Source of the DNA: Kitasatospora sp. MMS16-BH015
GTDB lineage: Bacteria; Actinomycetota; Actinomycetes; Streptomycetales; Streptomycetaceae
DNA: 64,000 nucleotides
NCBI RefSeq assembly: GCF_002943525.1
Contig: NZ_CP025394.1
Span: 744,001-808,000 of the forward strand
Direction: 5' to 3'
The translations under genes were made by a program, and so were the position numbers. Position 1 is the first letter of the stretch. Every line of letters starts with the position of its first letter. Of this stretch, positions 53,905-62,725 are shown piece by piece. A model generated the notes under the pieces. It searched no databases, was not told the DNA's origin, and worked only from the letters and a program-made list of their open reading frames with translations.

Positions 53905-54279
53905 ATGTCCACCGTCCAGCCCGTGATCCTCACCGCCCGCCTCGACACCCTGCTCGCCTTCTACCGCGAACTCCTCGGCGCCACCGAGACCTTCCGCATC
54001 CCGGAGGAAGGCCCCGCCTTCTACCGCGGCCTGCGGATCGGCGACACCGATCTCGGCCTGGTCGCCCGCGAGGACCTCGGCCCCGGGGCGGCCCCCCGCA
54101 TCCTGCTCAGCATCGCCGTCGAGGACCTGACCGCGACCCTCGCCCGCGTCGAACCCCTCGGCGGCACCATCGACGGCGGCCCCACCGAAATGCCCTGGGG
54201 CCAGCGCGTCGCCCACATCAAGGACCCGGACGGCAACCCCGTCAACCTCACCCTGCCCACCCCGGTCACCGCCGGCTGA
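53905..54279 (+). CDS. VOC-family (glyoxalase/dioxygenase fold) protein
   Basis: 124 residues, one vicinal-oxygen-chelate module: paired beta-alpha-beta units VILTARLDTLLAFYRELLGATETFRIPEEGPAFYRGLRIGDTDLGLV and ILLSIAVEDLTATLARVEPLGGTIDGGPTEMPWGQRVAHIKDPDGNPVNLTLP. The final DPDGN strand is typical. Small VOC proteins include antibiotic-binding, glyoxalase and isomerase types; metal ligands are not all obvious, so catalysis is unproven. Divergent from the HAD gene, 51 bp apart. Confidence 0.82.
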   Translation: MSTVQPVILTARLDTLLAFYRELLGATETFRIPEEGPAFYRGLRIGDTDLGLVAREDLGPGAAPRILLSIAVEDLTATLARVEPLGGTIDGGPTEMPWGQRVAHIKDPDGNPVNLTLPTPVTAG

Positions 54280-54429
54280 CCGTACCGGACCGGGACCAGG
54301 GTCCCGACGCGACCGCAGGCCGTACTCTGCTCCCACCCACCATCTCCTCCCCAGTGTCAACGCGAAGCCATCGATTCGCAGGAGATGCTCGATCTCACCG
54401 GACATCACCCTGCTGGAGAGGACGACCAC

Positions 54430-55791
54430 ATGACAGCTCATCACCACCCCGGAGGCCGCCGCCGGGCCCTGGCCACGGTGGTCCTCGCGATCACGGCGGC
54501 CCTCGCCCCCGCCGTCGCCCAGGCAACACCCGCAGCAGCAGCGCCGGCGGGCCACGGGACGGACGCGGTGGTCCGCGCCCTTGACCGGGCCGCCCATCCG
54601 CTGCGGTCGACGGAGCCCGGGGGCGGCACGGCCGACCTGCGCGCCCTCCGGACGACGATCGGTGACGCCAAGGTGGTCGGGCTGGGCGAGGCCACCCACG
54701 GGTCCCACGAGTTCTTCGCCATGAAGGAGCGGGTCTTCCGCGACCTCGTCGAACACCAGGGCTTCACCACCTTCGCCTTGGAGGTCAGTTGGTCGGCCGG
54801 CCTCCGGATCGACGACTACCTGCAGACCGGCAAGGGCGGCGACGCCCGCACCGTCGCCAAGGCCGCCCTGGCCGGATCCCCCTGGGACCGCGAGGAGTTC
54901 GTCAGCCTCATCACCTGGATGCGGGAGTACAACCTCCACCACCGCGGCCGCACCGTCCACTTCCTCGGCGACGACCTCGGCGCACCCTCCCTGGACGACG
55001 CCTTCTTCGCCCGGATCACCGACTACGTGCAGGGCGTCGACCCGCAGGCCCGCGCCACGCTCGACACCCTCTACACCGGGCTGCGTCCGATCGACGACGC
55101 CCTCGCCTACCTGACCAAGCCGCTCGCCGAACGCCGCTCGCTGGCCGCCCGGGCCCAGCAGGCCCTCGACCTGGTCACCGGCCTGCGGGCCACCGACCGC
55201 GAGGCCGCCGCCTGGGCCCGGCAGAACGCCCGGTCCGTCGCCGAGACCACCAGCTTCCTCTCCCTGGACCCCGGTGACACCGCCGCCCTGCCCGCCTTCG
55301 AACGCTTCCGCGACGAGGTGATGGCGCGGAACGTCACCTGGTGGCAGCAGCACACCGGCGCCAAGGTGCTGCTCTCCGCCCACGACGACCACGTCGGCCG
55401 CACCGCCGGCGACCCGCAGCTCTACCCCAAGACCCAGGGCGCCTTCCTGACCGACACGATGGGCCGCGACTACCTCCCGATCGGCTTCACCTTCCACCAG
55501 GGCTCCCTCCTCTCGAAGGACACCGCCATCGGCGGTGACTGGAAGGAGTTCACCGCACCGCCCCCCGCCCCTGACACCAACGAGTACACCCTCGACCAGG
55601 TCCACCACCGCGACTTCTACCTGGACCTCCGCACCGCCCCACCCCTCGCGAAGGCCTGGCTCTCCACTCCCCGCCCCACCCGCACCTACGGCACCCAGTA
55701 CCCCTACCCACCCGGCCACACCGCCCTCGCCGAGTCCTACGACGTCCTCATCCACCTCCACACCATCCACGCCGCTACCCCGACCCCGTAG
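54430..55791 (+). CDS. Secreted erythromycin-esterase-family protein
   Basis: 453 residues with a signal peptide (RRRALATVVLAITAALAPAVAQATPAAAA). The domain shows VVGLGEATHGSHEFFAMKERVFRDLVEHQGFTTFALEVSWSAG, and later LSAHDDHVGRT and PIGFTFHQGS, regions matching Ere family residues around the catalytic His. EreA-type enzymes open macrolactone rings, but most secreted Streptomyces members are of unknown role. Start at ATG 54430 after GAGAGGACGACCAC; the frame also opens at 54385, not preferred because the signal peptide begins later. Confidence 0.8.
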   Translation: MTAHHHPGGRRRALATVVLAITAALAPAVAQATPAAAAPAGHGTDAVVRALDRAAHPLRSTEPGGGTADLRALRTTIGDAKVVGLGEATHGSHEFFAMKERVFRDLVEHQGFTTFALEVSWSAGLRIDDYLQTGKGGDARTVAKAALAGSPWDREEFVSLITWMREYNLHHRGRTVHFLGDDLGAPSLDDAFFARITDYVQGVDPQARATLDTLYTGLRPIDDALAYLTKPLAERRSLAARAQQALDLVTGLRATDREAAAWARQNARSVAETTSFLSLDPGDTAALPAFERFRDEVMARNVTWWQQHTGAKVLLSAHDDHVGRTAGDPQLYPKTQGAFLTDTMGRDYLPIGFTFHQGSLLSKDTAIGGDWKEFTAPPPAPDTNEYTLDQVHHRDFYLDLRTAPPLAKAWLSTPRPTRTYGTQYPYPPGHTALAESYDVLIHLHTIHAATPTP

Positions 55792-55861
55792 GGGAACCGT
55801 TGGACGGGGCGCGCATCGGACGCCTCGGAACACTCGGGGCGACAGCCCGCTGCCGCCCCCG

Positions 55862-56206
55862 TCAGCGGATTTCCAGCTCCTCGGCCTTCCTCAGGAGCTC
55901 CTCGGCGATCTCGTCCCAATCCGGACCGTGCAGCCGCAGGCTCCGGGCCGCATCGCGCAGCAAGGACGGGTCGTCCGGCCGCTGGAGGAGGAGCAGCCGG
56001 TAGGCGAGGTTGCGGATCCGCACGGGAAGGTAGCCGTCGACGAGGTAGGGACAGAGCTCGCGCAGCATCGCGAGAATGGCGTCCGGCTCGGCGAAGGTGA
56101 GCTTCTCCAGGAAGAAGTGCTCGGAGTGCGGCCGTCCGCACTCCGGCGTCGGACGGTACTCGTCCCCGTAGACACATCGGGCGTACTCGGTCAGTGTGCT
56201 GTGCAT
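55862..56206 (-). CDS. Uncharacterised helical protein of 114 residues
   Basis: MHSTLTEYARCVYGDEYRPTPECGRP is followed by helices (EPDAILAMLRELCPYLVDGYLPVRIRNLAYRLLLLQRP; SLLRDAARSLRLHGPDWDEIAEELLRKAEELEIR). Balanced composition and Trp/Tyr/Cys content argue that it is real. I recognise no family. The ATG follows ACGGTCC...ATGCAC without a strong RBS. On the same strand, 40 bp downstream of the FAD monooxygenase gene, possibly co-transcribed. Confidence 0.65.
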   Translation of the reverse strand: MHSTLTEYARCVYGDEYRPTPECGRPHSEHFFLEKLTFAEPDAILAMLRELCPYLVDGYLPVRIRNLAYRLLLLQRPDDPSLLRDAARSLRLHGPDWDEIAEELLRKAEELEIR

Positions 56207-56245
56207 GGGCCGCAGCCTACGACGCCGCGATCCCCCGGACCGTTG

Positions 56246-57871
56246 CTAGCCGGCGGCGGTGAAGGTGCGCCGCAGGTGCGCCACGAGCCGTTCGGGTGCT
56301 TCGACCGGGAGGCGGGCGCCGACGTACCAGTCCGGTCGGACGAGGATGGCCTCGCCGTCCCGGGCCGCGTAGGCCGTTCGGAATGCTCCCGTGCTGTCGT
56401 GGACGAACGGCAGGTCCAGCCCCTGTGGTGCGGAGCAGGGGGCGAGCACGGCGTAGACGTCGAGCAGGCCGTGCGCCGCCGACCGGGCCGCCTCGGCGGT
56501 GGCTCGGAGGTCCGCCACCGGCGTGCCCGCACCCGCGTGGAGCAGGAGGGTGTGGCGCGGGCCGCGCAGCAGGTCGAACAGGCGCAGCGGGTACGCGGCC
56601 AGCGGCCGTACGAGCCCGGTGCAGTCCGGGGCGCGGTCGCCCGGCGCGGGAGCGGGAGCGGGAGCAGGAGCGCCGGCGGCCGGCTCGGTGAGCGGGCCGG
56701 TGCGGTAGTCGACCAGGAGCTGGGCCTCGCGGAGCAGCAGGGTGGCCGGGTCCTCCGGGTCGGCCTCCAGGCCGTGCCGGGCGTGGCGGACGGTCCGTCC
56801 GACCACCTCCTCACCGATCGGGTGGCGCTCCGCGTGGTAGCTGTCCAGCAGGGTGTCGGCGGCCACGCCGCGCACCACCAGGGCGAGCTTCCAGGCCAGG
56901 TTCCAGGCGTCCTGCACACCGGTGTTCATGCCCTGCGCACCGGTGGGCGGGTGGATGTGGGCGGCGTCCCCGGCCAGCAGGACGCGGCCCTCGCGGTAGC
57001 GGTCCGCCAGCCGGTGGCTGATCCGGAAGACCGAGGCCCACCGCAGGTCGGTGGCCGTGGTGGGCTGCGGGGAGAGCCGGTCGAGCACCGCCTGGATGTG
57101 GTGCAGCTCGGGCGCCCGACCGCCCTCCAGACCGTGGGCGACCTCGGCGCCGGACGGGACGGCGGCCAGCTCGGGCGGTACGAGCATCGACATCCGGTAC
57201 CGGCCCCGGCCCGGCAGCGGGATGCAGATCAGCAGATCCTCGACACTGCCGTCCGCGCCCCGCCGGCTGGAGCGGACGGCGTAGCCCGCCGGGAGGTCCC
57301 AGTCCACCCGTACGTCCCCCAGCATGTACTGCTCCGGGAAGGCGTCGCCCTCGAAGCCGATCCCGACGGCCTTGCGGACCTTGCTGTGCGCGCCGTCGCA
57401 GCCCACCACGTACCGGGCCACCACCTCCTCGGCGCCCTCGGGGGTCGCCAGGGCGGCCCGGACGTGACCGTCCTGCTGCGTCAGCCCCACCAGCTCGGTG
57501 CCGCGCTCGACCCGAGTACCCAACCCGGCGAGGTGGTCGGTCAGCAGGCGTTCCGTCGTGTACTGCGGCAGGGCGGCGAAGCGGTACGGCACCTCGGGCG
57601 GCAGCACGAGGTCGGTCCGCGGGCCGGGCGCGCCGTTCACGAACATCAGCTGGCCCAGCAGCGGCACGGCCTCGTCCAATGCCTCCCGCACCAGCCCCAT
57701 GCCCTCCCACACCTCCAGCGTCCGCGGCTGGATGCCGACGGCCTTGGCGTACGGCTGCGGCGCCGCCAACCGGTCGACGATCCGGCACCCGACCCCGTGC
57801 CGGCGCAGCTCGGCAGCGGCGGTCAGCCCCACCGGGCCCGCTCCGACCACCAGCACTTCGGTGTCACCCAT
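56246..57871 (-). CDS. FAD-dependent aromatic-ring monooxygenase
   Basis: 541 residues of the class A flavoprotein monooxygenase family (PgaE/MhpA/RdmE-like). N-terminal FAD motif TEVLVVGAGPVGLTAAAELRRHG (GAGPVG 10-15), a DGAHS motif (VGCDGAHSKVRKAVG) and GDAAHIHPPTGAQGMNTGVQDAWNLAWKL. A C-terminal thioredoxin-like domain (about 430-541) is present, as in aromatic polyketide hydroxylases. ATG 57871 follows GCGAGGAGCAGCC. Divergent from PadR, which is a likely regulator through the operator at 57956-57978. Confidence 0.88.
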   Translation of the reverse strand: MGDTEVLVVGAGPVGLTAAAELRRHGVGCRIVDRLAAPQPYAKAVGIQPRTLEVWEGMGLVREALDEAVPLLGQLMFVNGAPGPRTDLVLPPEVPYRFAALPQYTTERLLTDHLAGLGTRVERGTELVGLTQQDGHVRAALATPEGAEEVVARYVVGCDGAHSKVRKAVGIGFEGDAFPEQYMLGDVRVDWDLPAGYAVRSSRRGADGSVEDLLICIPLPGRGRYRMSMLVPPELAAVPSGAEVAHGLEGGRAPELHHIQAVLDRLSPQPTTATDLRWASVFRISHRLADRYREGRVLLAGDAAHIHPPTGAQGMNTGVQDAWNLAWKLALVVRGVAADTLLDSYHAERHPIGEEVVGRTVRHARHGLEADPEDPATLLLREAQLLVDYRTGPLTEPAAGAPAPAPAPAPGDRAPDCTGLVRPLAAYPLRLFDLLRGPRHTLLLHAGAGTPVADLRATAEAARSAAHGLLDVYAVLAPCSAPQGLDLPFVHDSTGAFRTAYAARDGEAILVRPDWYVGARLPVEAPERLVAHLRRTFTAAG

Positions 57872-57955
57872 GGCTGCTCCTCGCTACCGGGCCCCCACCT
57901 GCCGTTCCAGCCTGCCACCGCCGCCGAACGCCCACCCCGGGGCGAAGTCGACGAA

Positions 57956-57978
57956 GGTACTTGACATCGCCTAGTACC
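57956..57978. promoter_or_regulatory. Candidate PadR operator overlapping a -35 box
   Basis: GGTAC (57956-57960) and GTACC (57974-57978) form an inverted repeat around TTGACA (57961-57966), a perfect -35, upstream of the PadR gene. The site sits between the divergent monooxygenase and padR-type genes, where a PadR repressor would bind. A -10 is weak (CAGTCT at 57984). Confidence 0.55.
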
Positions 57979-57996
57979 AGGGACAGTCTGATAGCT

Positions 57997-58353
57997 GTGA
58001 CCTCCAGCCATGACCCGCAACTGCTCAAAGGCGTCCTGTCACTGCTGCTGCTCCACCTCCTGGCGGAGCAGGAGTCGTACGGGTACGAGGTGGTCCAGCG
58101 CCTGCAAGGGGCCGGATTCGCCGATGTCCTGGAGGGCACGGTGTATCCCGCCCTGGCCCGGCTCGAACGGGAAGGGCGGCTGGCCTCCCGGTTGGTGGCC
58201 TCCTCCAGTGGGCCGGCGCGCAAGTACTACCGGTTGACCGACGCCGGGTACGAGGCGCTGGCAGCCGGTGCCGCCGGCTGGGCCCGGCACGTGGCCGGTG
58301 TCGAGGCCGTTCTGTCCCGTCCCCTGTACGCCGCACCGCAGAAGGGCTCCTGA
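57997..58353 (+). CDS. PadR-family transcriptional regulator
   Basis: 118 residues from a GTG. The winged helix is SHDPQLLKGVLSLLLLHLLAEQESYGYEVVQRLQGAGFADVLEGTVYPALARLEREGRLASRLVASSSGPARKYYRLTDAG, the PadR signature, with a helical tail for dimerisation. Such small PadR proteins repress detoxification or transport genes and bind the effector in the dimer interface. The next gene starts 1 bp after its stop, so they form one unit. Confidence 0.9.
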   Translation: MTSSHDPQLLKGVLSLLLLHLLAEQESYGYEVVQRLQGAGFADVLEGTVYPALARLEREGRLASRLVASSSGPARKYYRLTDAGYEALAAGAAGWARHVAGVEAVLSRPLYAAPQKGS

Positions 58354-58354
58354 C

Positions 58355-58915
58355 ATGCCGAAGACCGTGTCCTGGTACGACCGGCTGCGCATCGAGCGGG
58401 TCGTCTGGTCGCTCGACCAGCGCCTCTACGACCTGCCGAGCCGCACCCGGATCGCCCACCGGCGCGAGGTCCGCGCCAACCTGCTGACGGCCGCCGCCGG
58501 GGTCGGCGCCGGCGAGGCGCTGCGCCGGCTGGGCAGCCCCCGGGAGCTGGCCGCGCAGTACCGGGACGCCGAGTTCGGCGAGGGCCCGCGGCACTCCTGG
58601 CTCGCCGCCGCGATGTTCGCGCTCACCACCCCGCTGGTCCTCAACTTCTTCCTGAGCGAGGCGGCCAACGCCTACCAGCAGGCGATCACCACCCCGGGCA
58701 CGCACGCCGACGGCAGCTACACCTGGGGCGGCGTCACCTGGCTCCAGAGCCCGCTGACCTTCGTGCTGCACCAGGGCCAGGCCACCCACGTCGGCGGGGC
58801 GTACACGCCGCTGACCTACGTCCTGCTGCTCGCCGGGGCCATCGCCTGCGGCCGCCTGTGGCGCGCCCTGCCCCGGCGCCGCACGCCGCGCCCGGCCGCC
58901 CCAGCGGTGGGCTGA
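58355..58915 (+). CDS. PadR-linked membrane protein with permease-prefix helical domain
   Basis: 186 residues. The N-terminal half (MPKTVSWYDRLRIERVVWSLDQRLYDLPSRTRIAHRREVRANLLTAAAGVGAGEALRRLGSPRELAAQYRDAEF) resembles the helical prefix found in PadR-associated membrane proteins. Two hydrophobic segments follow (AAMFALTTPLVLNFFLSEAA; LTYVLLLAGAIACGRLWRAL) around an exposed loop. No known enzyme. Immediate coupling to PadR suggests a signalling partner or target. Confidence 0.75.
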   Translation: MPKTVSWYDRLRIERVVWSLDQRLYDLPSRTRIAHRREVRANLLTAAAGVGAGEALRRLGSPRELAAQYRDAEFGEGPRHSWLAAAMFALTTPLVLNFFLSEAANAYQQAITTPGTHADGSYTWGGVTWLQSPLTFVLHQGQATHVGGAYTPLTYVLLLAGAIACGRLWRALPRRRTPRPAAPAVG

Positions 58916-58940
58916 CCTCGGCACAACGGAGCAACTCGCC

Positions 58941-59753
58941 TCAGGCCGCCCGGTTGACGCTGAGGCGGGCGTGCCGGACGGCGTGCAGGATGGCCGGGTC
59001 GAGGACGGTGGCGGCGGGGTGGCCGTCGGTGGTCTCGGCGACGGCCACGCTGATCCGGTAGCCCTCGGGGACCTCGTGGGTCTCGACGTGCCAGGAGCCG
59101 CCTTGGCGGGGGCGGCCGTCGGGCCAGCAGAGCCGGGGGCGTTCGCCGTCCAGGTCGAAGCCGAACTGGGTGAAGGGGAAGCGCATGCCCTGGCCGATGG
59201 CCTTGGTGTACGCCTCCTTGAGGGTCCACAGGCGCAGCAGCGCCGGCCCCCGCTCATCCGGCGCCAACTCCCTTACGGCGGAACGCTCGTACGGGCTGCA
59301 GGTGATCGCGGCGGTGGCCTCGTGCACCTCCCGGTCGCCCCGCTCCACGTCGGTGCCGAGCTGGCCGCGCCGGGAGACGGCGACCACCAGCAGCTCCTCG
59401 GTGTGGCTCAGGCTGACCGCGAGCCGGCCGACCCCGCGCACGTGCAGGCCGCCGCTCGGCCGGTGCGCGAGCTCCAACTGCTCGGGCACCCCGCCGACGA
59501 CCGCGGCGGCGGCGTGCTTGAGGAAGCGTCGGGAGGCGGCGAACCGCTCCCTCTCGGCGGGGCTGTCGAAGGCCCCGTGCCTGGCCCACTCGCGCCCGAG
59601 CAGCAACGCCAGGCTCCGCTCGGCCGGCGCCGGCGCTGCCCAGTCGGCCACCGTGCCGTAGACCACGGCGGTGCCGACCTCGCTCATCGCCCGGTGCACC
59701 GCCGCCCAGGGCCCGGCCGGCCCCGCCAGCCGGATCGGGCGCAGCTGCGCCAC
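58941..59753 (-). CDS. Sfp-type 4'-phosphopantetheinyl transferase
   Basis: About 270 residues. The core motif LAVSLSHTEELLVVAVSRRGQLGTDVERGDR has the Mg-binding Asp, and WTLKEAYTKAIGQGMRFPFTQFGFDLDG is the diagnostic (W/F)xxKExxxK of the Sfp group, which activates carrier proteins of polyketide and peptide synthases. The N-terminus, with FLKHAAAAVVGGVPEQLELAHRPSGGLHV, is the family's. Start GTG 59753 follows GAGG; GTG 59780 is also possible. It lies downstream of the dehydrogenase-like gene, almost in contact. No synthase genes are in the window. Confidence 0.86.
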   Translation of the reverse strand: MAQLRPIRLAGPAGPWAAVHRAMSEVGTAVVYGTVADWAAPAPAERSLALLLGREWARHGAFDSPAERERFAASRRFLKHAAAAVVGGVPEQLELAHRPSGGLHVRGVGRLAVSLSHTEELLVVAVSRRGQLGTDVERGDREVHEATAAITCSPYERSAVRELAPDERGPALLRLWTLKEAYTKAIGQGMRFPFTQFGFDLDGERPRLCWPDGRPRQGGSWHVETHEVPEGYRISVAVAETTDGHPAATVLDPAILHAVRHARLSVNRAA

Positions 59754-59784
59754 CGGTAGTGTCCTCGTGCCCCCCAGCACCGGC

Positions 59785-61455
59785 TCACCCGCCCAACGGA
59801 GTGCCGTGCAGGTCGAAGCTGCGCGGCTGGTGGAATCGGTCCATGGCCTCGGCCGCGACCAGCTCGGCGGCCTCGGTGAGCGGCAGCCGCAGCGGCCGCT
59901 CCAGCCGGGCGAGCAGCCGGGTCAACGCGAGCAGCAGCCAGGCGGGTTCGGCCAGGAAGGTGTCCTCGCCCCCGCGCGCCCGGTGCCGCCAGACCCCGAG
60001 ACAGGCCGCGGCGGCCTGCAGCAGCGCGAACCGCTCGCCCAGCGCGAACGCGGCCTGCTCGCCCTCCGCCGTCTCCCGGCACTCCCGCCGGAAGTCCTGG
60101 TACTCCTCGGCCAGCGCGGCCGTCACCTGCCCGAGCGGGCCGGCGGCCGTCTCCTCCTCCGCACCGAACTCCTCGGCGGCGGACAGGAGTTCGCCGCCGA
60201 TCGGGTCGCCGTCGGCGGCCAGCGCGAGCCGCTCGTAGACGAGCGGCTCCAGCGCGGCGCCGAGCCGGAAGAGCTCGGCGGGCACCTCGGGGGCCGGGGC
60301 CTGCGCGACCGGGGCCAGCTGCGGCAGGATGGTGGCCAGGCAGCAGGGGGTGCCGGGGTAGGTCGAGTGCACCAGGCGCAGGTCGCGCTGGGCCTTGCCG
60401 AACATCCCGTACGGGCCCCAGGTGCAGAAGCTCTCGGCGCCGAGCACGGCCGAGAGGTCCTGGAGCGCGTCCACCATCAGCTGCGGGGCGAGGTACTTGG
60501 CGGCGGCCGAGAGCAGGCTGGTGCGGCCGGGCAGCAGGTGCAGCGCCCGGGTCGCGGTGCTCGACAGGCAGTCGGCGGCCAGCAGATCGGCGAACGCCCA
60601 GGCCACGGCGTCCCGTCGGCGCACCTCGCCGAGCGGCTGACCGTTCCGGGCGGGGCTGTCCACGGTGAAGCCGAGCGCGGTGCGCAGCGCCGTCTCGGCG
60701 GAGCCCAGCGCCATCGCGGGCAGCGCGGCCCGGGTGATCTGCAGGCTCTCCAGCAGCAGCGTCATGCCCTGCCCGGCCGGGCCGAGATCGGCGCCCTCGA
60801 CGTCCGTCTCCTCGACGTACAACCCGCCTTGGTCACCGCCCCGGTTGCCCTCGGTGAGCGTCCGGGGCAGCTTGCGCACGCCCGGGCCGCTCAGCTCGCG
60901 CGGGCCGAGCAGCAGGGCGCGCAGGGCGCCGGAGTCGGTGCGGGCGTAGACCAGCAGCGCGTCGGCGCGGGAGAGCCCGTGCACGGTGCGCTTCTTGCCG
61001 CTCAGCACGGGCTCGCCCGACTCGCCCTTGAGGATGGCGAGTTCGTCGTGCTGCTCGTCCTCGGGCGCGAAATCCGGCTCGACCTGGCCGATCCGGCCGC
61101 CGGTGAGCAGCAGGCCGGCGATCTCGGCGCGCTGAGCGGGGGTGCCGTGCGCCCAGACCGGCAGCGCGGCGGCGAAGGCGGTGGCCGCCGGGCCGAAGCC
61201 GAGCGCGAAGTCCCGTCGGAAGACCGGGCGCAGCAGCTGGACGAGCTCCTCGGTGTTCGCGTACCGGCCACCCTCGGCGACCGGCACGAACTCGGCGGCG
61301 AGGCCGAACTCGGCGAGCAAGTCCTCTCCACCGCAGGGGAGTTCGTAGCGCTCGTCGGCCTGGAGGACATCGGACGGGCCGAGGCGGTCGCCGAGCAGGT
61401 GCTCCAACTCTGCGACCCGGTTGGTGGCTGTGGGGACACGTTCCTGGATCACCAT
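59785..61455 (-). CDS. Acyl-CoA-dehydrogenase-like protein, long variant
   Basis: 556 residues, longer than the usual 380-400. It begins VIQERVPTATNRVAELEHLLG; a central part carries the acyl-CoA dehydrogenase fold (FAAALPVWAHGTPAQRAEIAGLLLTGG, TVHGLSRADALLVYARTDSGALRALLLGP, MALGSAETALRTALGFTVDSPARNGQPLGEVRRRDAVAWAFADLLAADCLS), then a long C-terminal helical extension. I cannot find the canonical catalytic Glu. Adjacent to the phosphopantetheinyl transferase (4-31 bp gap, start dependent), so it may act on carrier-bound acyl groups. Confidence 0.72.
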   Translation of the reverse strand: MVIQERVPTATNRVAELEHLLGDRLGPSDVLQADERYELPCGGEDLLAEFGLAAEFVPVAEGGRYANTEELVQLLRPVFRRDFALGFGPAATAFAAALPVWAHGTPAQRAEIAGLLLTGGRIGQVEPDFAPEDEQHDELAILKGESGEPVLSGKKRTVHGLSRADALLVYARTDSGALRALLLGPRELSGPGVRKLPRTLTEGNRGGDQGGLYVEETDVEGADLGPAGQGMTLLLESLQITRAALPAMALGSAETALRTALGFTVDSPARNGQPLGEVRRRDAVAWAFADLLAADCLSSTATRALHLLPGRTSLLSAAAKYLAPQLMVDALQDLSAVLGAESFCTWGPYGMFGKAQRDLRLVHSTYPGTPCCLATILPQLAPVAQAPAPEVPAELFRLGAALEPLVYERLALAADGDPIGGELLSAAEEFGAEEETAAGPLGQVTAALAEEYQDFRRECRETAEGEQAAFALGERFALLQAAAACLGVWRHRARGGEDTFLAEPAWLLLALTRLLARLERPLRLPLTEAAELVAAEAMDRFHQPRSFDLHGTPLGG

Positions 61456-61530
61456 GCATCGAACCTAGGCGCCGGATCCCCCTCCGGCCGAGCCTTCGCC
61501 CACGACTGCGTCAGTTTTGGATCACCTCAA

Positions 61531-61549
61531 GACTTGATTGAGCCAAGTC
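61531..61549. promoter_or_regulatory. Inverted repeat in the AT-rich promoter region
   Basis: GACTTG (61531-61536) and CAAGTC (61544-61549) surround a 7-bp centre. It lies in the 266-bp AT-rich gap between the divergent dehydrogenase-like and protease genes and may be an operator for either. Confidence 0.4.
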
Positions 61550-61721
61550 ACGAACCTCAACCACGGTCACCGACAGTGAAGTTCAACTTTTCACCAAATC
61601 TGGCCCCGGATATTGCCCTGCACATGACAGTCAGTTCACGCTGTACTGCCACCTCAACGGTCGCCCACACGGCCGTGGTTGGCGCATGAGCATTCTGTTC
61701 CTCCCCCACTTAGGAGCATCC

Positions 61722-62435
61722 ATGCGCAACGTGCTGATCCGTGTCGCCACCCTCGCGACCGCGGCCGCCGCCCTCGTCGCCCCCTCCGCGCCGAGCGCGG
61801 CCTCGGCCGCCCAACACCTGTCGTTCCGCCCGCTCTCGTACAACACCAACGGCTACAACTGGGGTGGTTACGCGGCCACCGGCAGCGGGTTCACCTCGGT
61901 CTCGGCCAGTTGGACCGAGGCCAACGCCACCTGCAACTCCACCAACGACCTCTACGCCCCCTGGGTCGGCATCGACGGCTACGGCTCCTCCTCCGTCGAG
62001 CAGACCGGCGTGGCCACCGACTGCTCCAGCGGGCACGCGGTGCACCAGGCCTGGTACGAGATGTACCCCGCCGCCCCGGTCTACCTGAGCACCAGCTCCT
62101 ACCCGGTCGCGGCCGGCGACAGGATCAGCGCCTCGGTCAACTACACCGGCAGCAACCACTACGCCCTCAAGCTCGTCAACTCCTCGCGCGGCTGGACCTA
62201 CAGCACCACCAAGACCCTCTCCGCCGCCCGCACCAGCGCCGAGGTGATCATCGAGTCGCCCACCGGCGCCTACCCCAACTTCGGCACCCTCAACTTCACC
62301 TCCGCCCTGGTCAACGGCCAGGCCCTCGGCAACTTCGGCCCCACCGCCCTCGACCCCTCCAACGGCGCCTACGAGGCCCGCACCAGCGCCCTCTCCGGCG
62401 GCACCTCCTTCAGCGACACCTACCTGCGCGAGTAA
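61722..62435 (+). CDS. Secreted G1-family glutamic endopeptidase
   Basis: 237 residues. A signal peptide (MRNVLIRVATLATAAAALVAPSAPSAASA) precedes a beta-sandwich of the eqolisin family (scytalidoglutamic peptidase): NWGGYAATGSGFTSVSASWTEANATCN, APWVGIDGYGSSSVEQTGVATDC with the catalytic Gln (Q94) and AEVIIESPTGAY with the Glu (E174 or E178). Acid proteases of this type were first known in fungi, and bacterial ones are less common. ATG 61722 follows AGGAGCATCC. A terminator hairpin lies 16 bp downstream. Confidence 0.83.
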   Translation: MRNVLIRVATLATAAAALVAPSAPSAASAAQHLSFRPLSYNTNGYNWGGYAATGSGFTSVSASWTEANATCNSTNDLYAPWVGIDGYGSSSVEQTGVATDCSSGHAVHQAWYEMYPAAPVYLSTSSYPVAAGDRISASVNYTGSNHYALKLVNSSRGWTYSTTKTLSAARTSAEVIIESPTGAYPNFGTLNFTSALVNGQALGNFGPTALDPSNGAYEARTSALSGGTSFSDTYLRE

Positions 62436-62704
62436 CAGCCCCCCACACCACCGAGGGGACCCGGCACTGCCCTCCGGGTCCCCTCGGCGCGTCCTCCGCC
62501 CCCAAGGACGGCCCTCCGCCGCCGCCGCTGTCCCGACCACTCCTGGTGGACACCCGCGAAGTCCTTCTCGATCGCCGTGGCGATCCCGGCGGCGTGTTCC
62601 GCAGCGAGGTCGCCCCAGGCGGGCGACATGACGGCTTCGAGCCGGGCCGCATCCGGGTGGAGGTCGGTCGGCGGGACGGCCCGTAGGTGTAGGTGGTGGC
62701 TCAT
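62420..62704 (-). pseudogene. Truncated DUF1877-like gene remnant
   Basis: The reverse-strand frame from ATG 62704 reads MSHHLHLRAVPPTDLHPDAARLEAVMSPAWGDLAAEHAAGIATAIEKDFAGVHQEWSG, the start of DUF1877 proteins (usually about 160-170 residues), then changes to Arg/Gly-rich nonsense running through the protease terminator (62451-62487). The 5' 59 codons are therefore all that remains. The breakpoint is near 62525-62535. The rest of the gene was probably removed by a deletion that brought the protease next to it. Confidence 0.65.
62451..62487 (+). terminator. Terminator after the G1 protease
   Basis: CCGAGGGGACCCGG (62451-62464) and CCGGGTCCCCTCGG (62474-62487) form a perfect 14-bp stem with a 9-nt loop. 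Located 16 bp after the protease stop. Confidence 0.85.
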
Positions 62705-62725
62705 CGGGTCACCATACTGATCGTC

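Noticed and set aside
53161..55833. An 890-codon reverse frame from the HAD gene across the erythromycin-esterase gene
   Set aside because: Only the final part encodes HAD motifs; the upstream part is antisense to two genes on the forward strand.
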